This document shows positions 38,363 through 43,605 of a DNA stretch of 43,605 nt, piece after piece. A model generated the notes under the pieces. That model was not told where the DNA came from, searched no databases, and saw only the letters and a list, made by a program, of their open reading frames with translations. Numbering within the stretch: position 1 is the first letter of the stretch; every line of letters begins with the position of its first letter. This DNA comes from Myxococcales bacterium (GTDB lineage: Bacteria > Myxococcota_A > Polyangia > Fen-1088): assembly GCA_003158735.1 (NCBI GenBank), contig PMLB01000123.1, positions 1-43,605 of the forward strand, written 5' to 3'. A program made the position numbers and the translations under genes.

Positions 38363-40207
38363 ATGAACGAGCATCCAATCGATCCGTTTCTGGCAGCCTG
38401 GTCCGACGCCTCAGGAACGGACGGGTTTGCGTCGCGCCCGCTCGCCAGCCGCGCGCTGCAACTGCCCGGTCCTTGGACACGGGCGCGGCTGCACGCTGCG
38501 CTGGCCGAGATCTTGGTGCAAGAGCCGGAGCAACGCGACCAGTTCGAAGAGACCTTCGCCCTTTGGTTCGGCACGGACGTAGGCGATCAAGAGGGTGAGA
38601 TCCTCGATCTCGATGCGTGGCTGCGCACGCCTTTGGCGCCTGTGGGCCAGGCCGGCGACGCTGGCGAGGACAGGGTTGCGGACGCAGAATGCCTGGTGGG
38701 CCTGCAGCAGCCGACGGCCATCATGTCGCCGCACCAGCGCCGACGAGGACACTGGTCGTGGGCGGCGCTGGATGCCACGGTCTTGCTCATCGTCGTGGCT
38801 TGCGCGCTGGGAGTTGGCCGCAAACCGTCGCCCAAGCCTGGCGCAGCCAGCCCGCGGCTGTCGCGCAAGACGGTGCCTGACACCAGCTCGGTTGTCGAAG
38901 GGCACAGCCAGCCAACCGAGGTGCGGAGAAGCCACGCCAAGCTCAGGTTGGCTGCGACAGATGGCGAAAAAGAGCGCGAACAACGCGACCAGGGAGACTT
39001 GCTCACGCCGTCGAGATCCTCGATGAGACAAAGGACACTAACCGAGGAGCACTCGCGTGATCAGCGCGCGACCGCTGGCTCCCCACCTGATGCGGAACTG
39101 TCCGCGGCGCAAGGCGGTCAGAGAGTGGCTGTTGCAGGTCCGGCGGAACCGCCTACCGCGCCCGACGGGCCAATGAGCCGCGCGCAGGCTATTGAAGCGT
39201 TAGGCAAGGCTGGGATCGTCAAGAAAGAACATCGCAGCGGACTCGGCGGTCTCAAGTGGTTCTATTCAAAAGGTAGTGTCGAACCTGAGGCGATCCCGGC
39301 GCTAGACAGCCTGGGCGGGTCGATCGGGCTTCTCTTCTCAGAAGAAAGTGCCCCGAAGCTTTCGCCGCTGCGTTCCTTGCAACGGCTCAAGGGACTGGAC
39401 CTGGGTTGGACGAAGCTGAGCGACGTTTCAGCACTTGAGGGGATATCGCTAACCCACTTGGAACTGAGCGGGACGAAGGTGAGCGACGTGTCGGCGCTCA
39501 AACGGATGCCGCTCACCCATCTTGACCTGGCTTGGACGCAGGTGAGCGATCTGTCAGCACTTGCGGGCATGCGGCTCACCTACCTGGAGCTAGGCGGGAC
39601 GAAGGTCAGCGACCTTTCGGCGCTCAAAGGCACGCCGCTAACCAGTCTGTCCTTGTTCAGGACGCAGACGAGCGACCTGTCACCCCTCAAAGGGATGCCG
39701 CTCACCCATCTGGATCTGGGGCGGACCAAGGTCAGCGACGTGTCAGCACTCAAGGGGATGTCTCTGACCAAACTGGACTTAAAAGGGACGCCGGTTAGTG
39801 ACGTGTCAGCACTCAAGGGGATGCCGCTGCAGTGGCTGGATCTTGGCGGAACCAAAGTCGACGATGCAGCAGCGCTCAAGGGCATGTCCCTGACCAGACT
39901 GGATTTGAGCGGGACGCCGGTGAGCGACCTGTCAGCACTCAAGGGGATGCCGCTACAGTGGCTGGACCTCAGCGGAACGCCGGTGAGCGACCTGTCAGCA
40001 CTCAAGGGGATGCCGATACAATGGCTGGACTTGAGTGGGACGAAAGTTACCGACGTGTCAGCTCTCGAATCCTTGCGACTCCTGCAGACGTTGTACGTCA
40101 GGGGGCTGGTCTCTCCAGTTAAGGACTGGTCGCCGGTGCCTTCGGGGGTGAAGATCATTCCCTCGCCACCAACACGCCAGACAGCATCATCTAGGACCGC
40201 GCCGTAG
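38363..40207 (+). CDS. Leucine-rich repeat protein with N-terminal helical domain and central TM segment
   Basis: TM ALDATVLLIVVACALGVG; eleven 21-residue units of the form LTHLDLSGTKVSDVSALKGMP. Confidence 0.85.
   Translation: MNEHPIDPFLAAWSDASGTDGFASRPLASRALQLPGPWTRARLHAALAEILVQEPEQRDQFEETFALWFGTDVGDQEGEILDLDAWLRTPLAPVGQAGDAGEDRVADAECLVGLQQPTAIMSPHQRRRGHWSWAALDATVLLIVVACALGVGRKPSPKPGAASPRLSRKTVPDTSSVVEGHSQPTEVRRSHAKLRLAATDGEKEREQRDQGDLLTPSRSSMRQRTLTEEHSRDQRATAGSPPDAELSAAQGGQRVAVAGPAEPPTAPDGPMSRAQAIEALGKAGIVKKEHRSGLGGLKWFYSKGSVEPEAIPALDSLGGSIGLLFSEESAPKLSPLRSLQRLKGLDLGWTKLSDVSALEGISLTHLELSGTKVSDVSALKRMPLTHLDLAWTQVSDLSALAGMRLTYLELGGTKVSDLSALKGTPLTSLSLFRTQTSDLSPLKGMPLTHLDLGRTKVSDVSALKGMSLTKLDLKGTPVSDVSALKGMPLQWLDLGGTKVDDAAALKGMSLTRLDLSGTPVSDLSALKGMPLQWLDLSGTPVSDLSALKGMPIQWLDLSGTKVTDVSALESLRLLQTLYVRGLVSPVKDWSPVPSGVKIIPSPPTRQTASSRTAP
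39386..40078 (+). repeat. Tandem 63-bp coding repeat (11 units) encoding 21-aa LRRs
   Basis: Units read directly from LKGLDLGWTKLSDVSALEGIS to IQWLDLSGTKVTDVSALESLR; adjacent units share up to a 39-nt identical run. Confidence 0.92.
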
Positions 40208-40256
40208 CTGCGCGGGCTAGATTCACCAGACATTTGAACTTGGGCGCTACAAGTCA

Positions 40257-40284
40257 ATGTCCGATAACAGATATTATGTCAACT
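40257..40284 (+). other. Candidate XerCD/dif-like recombination site
   Basis: ATGTCCGATAA-CAGATA-TTATGTCAACT: 11+6+11 architecture; right arm 9/11 to E. coli dif XerD arm TTATGTTAAAT; AT-rich in a high-GC convergent intergenic gap. Confidence 0.55.
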
Positions 40285-40395
40285 AGCCGAGCCTCACGAT
40301 TTCATCTTGGGTCTGGCGGGAGGTTCTGGGATTCCAGGCGCTCCGCGGCCTCTCCTCTCTCTGTGTGTTCTCAACCTCGGGTAGCCTGAAGCGGC

Positions 40396-41028
40396 TCATT
40401 CTTGGTGAGGCTCGATGCTGAGCTGCTTCCGCGTGCGCTGCTCGCGCAAGTCGGCCAGCGCGAGTTCAAGTTCGGAGGAACGCGTGGGCCCGGCTTCGAT
40501 GGCGGCGATGGCCTTGTCAAGAGTTGCGATGTCAGCGACCGTGCGGGTGCGCAAGGCCGCGTACATCTCGGCGAACTGGGCGTGAAAAGAGCGCAACTCG
40601 TCCCCTCGGCGCAGTTGGCGTAGCACGGGCGGCAGGTGGTCGTCGCGAATGCGGGCGCAGGTGGTGGCGATGTTGTGGAGCGGCCCCGCCACCTTGTGGG
40701 TCAACCAGATTCCTGCGACGGCGATAGAGAGCACCAGGACCACACCGAAGCCGGCCATGCCATAGAGGACGATGCGATCGTTGGCTCGGAACTGCGCCCA
40801 CAGCTCGGCGCCGGCAACCGGATCGGCCTGGACGGTCATCATGACGATGCGGGACGACACCTGGGTTGCCTGATAGATCTTGTAGCCGAGAACTCCGGTG
40901 AGGAGCACAGCCACCGCCATGATAAAGGCCGTGTAGCGGAGTTGCAGTCCCACGTCGAGAAGGTAGTTGCGCAGCTTGCGCTTGCCCGCGAACGTTGCCT
41001 TGTCGGATTTTGCGTTTTGCTTGGTCAT
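40396..41028 (-). CDS. Two-TM HAMP-domain protein lacking a recognisable output domain
   Basis: TM LRYTAFIMAVAVLLTGVLGY and IVLYGMAGFGVVLVLSIAVAGIWLTHKVAGPLHNIATTCARIRDDHLPPV; ATG at 41028. Confidence 0.78.
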   Translation of the reverse strand: MTKQNAKSDKATFAGKRKLRNYLLDVGLQLRYTAFIMAVAVLLTGVLGYKIYQATQVSSRIVMMTVQADPVAGAELWAQFRANDRIVLYGMAGFGVVLVLSIAVAGIWLTHKVAGPLHNIATTCARIRDDHLPPVLRQLRRGDELRSFHAQFAEMYAALRTRTVADIATLDKAIAAIEAGPTRSSELELALADLREQRTRKQLSIEPHQE

Positions 41029-41053
41029 ACTTGTCTCTCCTCCCGGATCCCGG

Positions 41054-41860
41054 CTAGCCACCTTGAGAACGGAAGAATTCAAGAAGGCTGTCACCCAGTT
41101 GGCCTGCAGTTGCTTCGATGCAGTCACGTCGGGCGTTCAGCTTGTCGGCCTCGCGCCGGCCCCCTTGCACGGCGGCGCCGGCACTGGTCCACAGGATCAC
41201 GCTGCGCGACGGCCAGCGCGCGACCATGACCTTGATCTCGCAATTGATCTCCGCACTACCGCCCGACTCTTCCAGGCGCGACACGCTGCCATCGACCAGG
41301 AACCCGACGCGGCTGGTGCGGCCCCGTCCCTTCGAGGCTGGCGCATCCGAGGCGAAGGTCAGTTTGGGCAGCTTCTCGAGGGATTGCCGGAGCGAGCTGT
41401 GCAGCGAGGCGAGCAACGCGGAATCCGCGGCCTTCACGCCGCCGGTGAAGGGGCCCAAGGTCACGAAGATCTTTCGGTCGTCGACCTCTTGGTCCTCAAG
41501 AGTGGACAGTGCAAGCTTGGCTTGGGTGCTGACAAAGGAATCGTGCTCTCGTCCCAGGAGCGCCTTCAGTGCCGCCGTGGCTGGCGCACCACCCAGCTTG
41601 CCCAGCGATTGCGCCGCCATGGCTCGCACCAACTTGTCCTCGTCGTTCAGCGCCTTGATGAGCGCATCCGCGCCAGCTTTGTCACCCAGCTTTCCCAAGA
41701 GCAGCGCGGCCTGCACCCGCACCTTGAAGCTGGGATCGCCGAGCAGTGCTTTGGAGAGATCATCGACCTTGCCGGCCCAGCCCAGTCGGGCCGCGACCAG
41801 CACGGCGAACACCGTGGCGATCGCTGCCGTCGGCAGGCGGGAGCGAGAAAGGACGCTCAT
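41054..41860 (-). CDS. HEAT-repeat secreted protein
   Basis: Signal peptide then DPSFKVRVQAALLLGKLGDKAGADALIKALNDEDKLVRAMAAQSLGKLGGAPATAALKALL; ATG 41860 overlaps upstream stop (ATGA). Confidence 0.83.
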   Translation of the reverse strand: MSVLSRSRLPTAAIATVFAVLVAARLGWAGKVDDLSKALLGDPSFKVRVQAALLLGKLGDKAGADALIKALNDEDKLVRAMAAQSLGKLGGAPATAALKALLGREHDSFVSTQAKLALSTLEDQEVDDRKIFVTLGPFTGGVKAADSALLASLHSSLRQSLEKLPKLTFASDAPASKGRGRTSRVGFLVDGSVSRLEESGGSAEINCEIKVMVARWPSRSVILWTSAGAAVQGGRREADKLNARRDCIEATAGQLGDSLLEFFRSQGG

Positions 41861-43041
41861 CCGGTCGTGCGCAGCCTCGATGACGGACCGCTCGAAGGAA
41901 GCTCGATGACGAAGGCCGATCCGCCTCGGGGGATGTCCTCTATCCAGATGGTCCCGCCGTGCACGTCCACTATCAACTTTGCCAGAGCCAGCCCCAGACC
42001 GTGACCGATAGGCACATGCTTGCCTGCCTGGGAATAGGGTTCGAAGATTCGTGCGTGCTGGTCCGTCGGAATACGGTCGTGATCGCCGCCCACACGGGCA
42101 TGGGTCAGCCCACCCGCACATGAGATTTGGATGCGGCACTGCCGGTTGCCCGGCTGGCGCAAGACGTGGTCAATCAGATTTGCCAGGGCCTCCTGGAGAT
42201 AGTCAGGGTCGCCCTGCACAGGCTGAACGTTGGCCGCACTCTCGACGGCGATGGTCTTGTTGTGGGTGCCCGTCGAGGACTCGATGACGGCCTTGGCTTT
42301 CTCGGCGAGATCGGCCAAGAAAACCTGCTCTTCGCGCAAGGCGACCCGGTCTGACTCGAATCGTTCGTAGTCGAGGACGGTGCGCAGGCCGCGCGCCATA
42401 TCACGAAACAGGGAGCGGCAGTCCTGAATACACTCGTCCACCTCGCTCTTGGAGGAGACGCGGCCGGCCGACAGCAGCTCCTGGGCCAAGAATTCGAAAT
42501 TCGCCTGCACGGCGCCAATCGAGTTCTGCAGATCATGGATCAATCCGCCCACCCAGCGCCTTCTATCCCGGATGGCGGTGCCCTGAACGAGGCGTTTCTT
42601 CTCCTCGCGCCGGTACAGCACCTGAGTTCGCAAGAGAGCCCACAGGCGCGCCCGCCGTTCGTCGACGCTGGTGGCGGCGGAAAAGACCGCATCCGCGCCC
42701 GCGGTCACGGCGCTCAGATGTTGAGCCTCGGTGCTCTTGTCGTCGGTCCACAACACAACGGGCACGAAATGCGTGCGGGCGTTCGCCTTGAGGCGTGCAC
42801 AAAGATCGACCCCCCCCGTCGCTGTCACATGGGCCTCGATGATCACCAGATTCGGGCGGTGCAGGAGCACCTCTTCGAAGGCAAGGTCCGCGCTGCCCGC
42901 CACTTGGACGTTGATGCCCTCGGATTTGAGAAACTCCACCAGATGCCGAGCGGATGGCCGGCCTGACGCAACCACCAGGCCTTCGACCTGACCCGGGGTT
43001 GGTACGACATCGTTTCGTGTCGTCCGTTCACTAGAAAGCAT
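41857..43041 (-). CDS. Receiver-like domain plus histidine kinase-like protein (degenerate motifs)
   Basis: N-terminal receiver-like VEFLKSEGINVQVAGSADLAFEEVLLHRPNLVIIEAHV...; HDLQNSIGAVQANFEFL; IFEPYSQAGKHVPIGHGLGLALAKLIVDVHGGTIWIED. Confidence 0.82.
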   Translation of the reverse strand: MLSSERTTRNDVVPTPGQVEGLVVASGRPSARHLVEFLKSEGINVQVAGSADLAFEEVLLHRPNLVIIEAHVTATGGVDLCARLKANARTHFVPVVLWTDDKSTEAQHLSAVTAGADAVFSAATSVDERRARLWALLRTQVLYRREEKKRLVQGTAIRDRRRWVGGLIHDLQNSIGAVQANFEFLAQELLSAGRVSSKSEVDECIQDCRSLFRDMARGLRTVLDYERFESDRVALREEQVFLADLAEKAKAVIESSTGTHNKTIAVESAANVQPVQGDPDYLQEALANLIDHVLRQPGNRQCRIQISCAGGLTHARVGGDHDRIPTDQHARIFEPYSQAGKHVPIGHGLGLALAKLIVDVHGGTIWIEDIPRGGSAFVIELPSSGPSSRLRTTG

Positions 43042-43177
43042 TCGACGGCGAATCCCGCGCCGGGAATCAATGTATCAAAAACCGCGTAATTTTTCAACGC
43101 TTAGCAATGGTCACGTTGCGTCCAAAGGTTGGAGCACATATGGCCACATGTAGGTTTTTTGACTTCATTGTGGGTTA

Positions 43178-43190
43178 TGACACTGTGTCA
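43178..43190. promoter_or_regulatory. Inverted repeat TGACAC-T-GTGTCA directly upstream of the PilZ gene
   Basis: Perfect 6+1+6 palindrome ending 2 nt before the ATG at 43193. Confidence 0.35.
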
Positions 43191-43192
43191 GG

Positions 43193-43588
43193 ATGAGAAA
43201 CAGTGATTCTGCTAGCCGAGCACCCTGCCCTTCGATCCAGGAGAAGCGCCAGCATCTGCGCTTCGACAAGGTCTTCCCCGTGCGGGTGGAGTCGATCTTG
43301 TTCGGCGAACTGGATTGTGTGGCCCGAAACGTTTCGGCCGGGGGAATCTTCGTCGAAATGACCGAGCCTCTTCCCCTGGGGGCCCATGTACGGGTTTCGT
43401 TCCTCAGCGCTGACAACTCGGCCGAGATCGTCGCGCTCGGTGAGGTCAAGAATCACTACTTCATGAACTTCGCGAGAGAAGGCCTGACCCAGTCCGTGTC
43501 CGGCATGGCCGTTCGCTTCTACGGTTTCGAAAACGAGAGCCAGCAGATCCTGGCGGACTGTTTGGATCGTTTCCGCGTGCTGAACTAG
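43193..43588 (+). CDS. PilZ-domain protein (putative c-di-GMP receptor)
   Basis: EKRQHLRFDKVFPVRVES...RNVSAGGIFVEMTEPLPLGAHVRVSF: RxxxR-like and (D/N)xSxxG motifs. Confidence 0.85.
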   Translation: MRNSDSASRAPCPSIQEKRQHLRFDKVFPVRVESILFGELDCVARNVSAGGIFVEMTEPLPLGAHVRVSFLSADNSAEIVALGEVKNHYFMNFAREGLTQSVSGMAVRFYGFENESQQILADCLDRFRVLN

Positions 43589-43605
43589 TGCCTCCGGTCA
43601 GAAGA

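Noticed and set aside
39386-40078. Regular 63-bp repeats considered as CRISPR or satellite
   Set aside because: No unique spacers; the whole unit is coding and translates into 21-aa LRRs.
40208-40395. Possibility that the AT-rich palindromic motif is a promoter or Rho-independent terminator rather than dif
   Set aside because: No GC stem plus T-run, and it sits between two convergent gene ends; dif-like arm structure fits better, though not proven.

Overview
The window is 43.6 kb of high-GC chromosomal DNA with a myxobacterial/deltaproteobacterial flavour (inferred from gene content and style). It is densely coding. I see no tRNA, rRNA, IS transposase, prophage or CRISPR array. Recognisable genes: glutaredoxin-like lipoprotein, tyrA-like prephenate dehydrogenase, aroA, MlaC-family protein, PrkA-family kinase, an XPB helicase-Bax1 nuclease pair, C_GCAxxG_C_C protein, diadenylate cyclase (DacZ/DisA-like) next to an AlkD-like protein, hisS, a fused MFS/spermidine-synthase-like protein, CinA/MoaB-like protein, a VapBC-type pair, an FtsB/DivIC-like protein coupled to a GAF-GGDEF cyclase, an orphan PBP + beta-barrel + NIT/HAMP/PAS histidine kinase locus, a Dol-P-Man synthase-like enzyme, gmd-like dehydratase, an LRR protein, a degenerate receiver/kinase operon and a PilZ protein. 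Most notable: (1) an interspersed hairpin-forming repeat, with one copy bracketing each side of the glutaredoxin gene and a third inserted IN FRAME inside aroA, adding about 47 residues; (2) a 28-bp XerCD/dif-like site at 40257-40284 in a convergent intergenic gap, with polar GGGNAGGG (KOPS-like) octamers pointing toward it; (3) a chimeric TPR/DUF1554-like ORF; (4) a 48-codon remnant of a heme-motif protein that is absent from the ORF track. All homology calls are from reading protein motifs; no database search was run.
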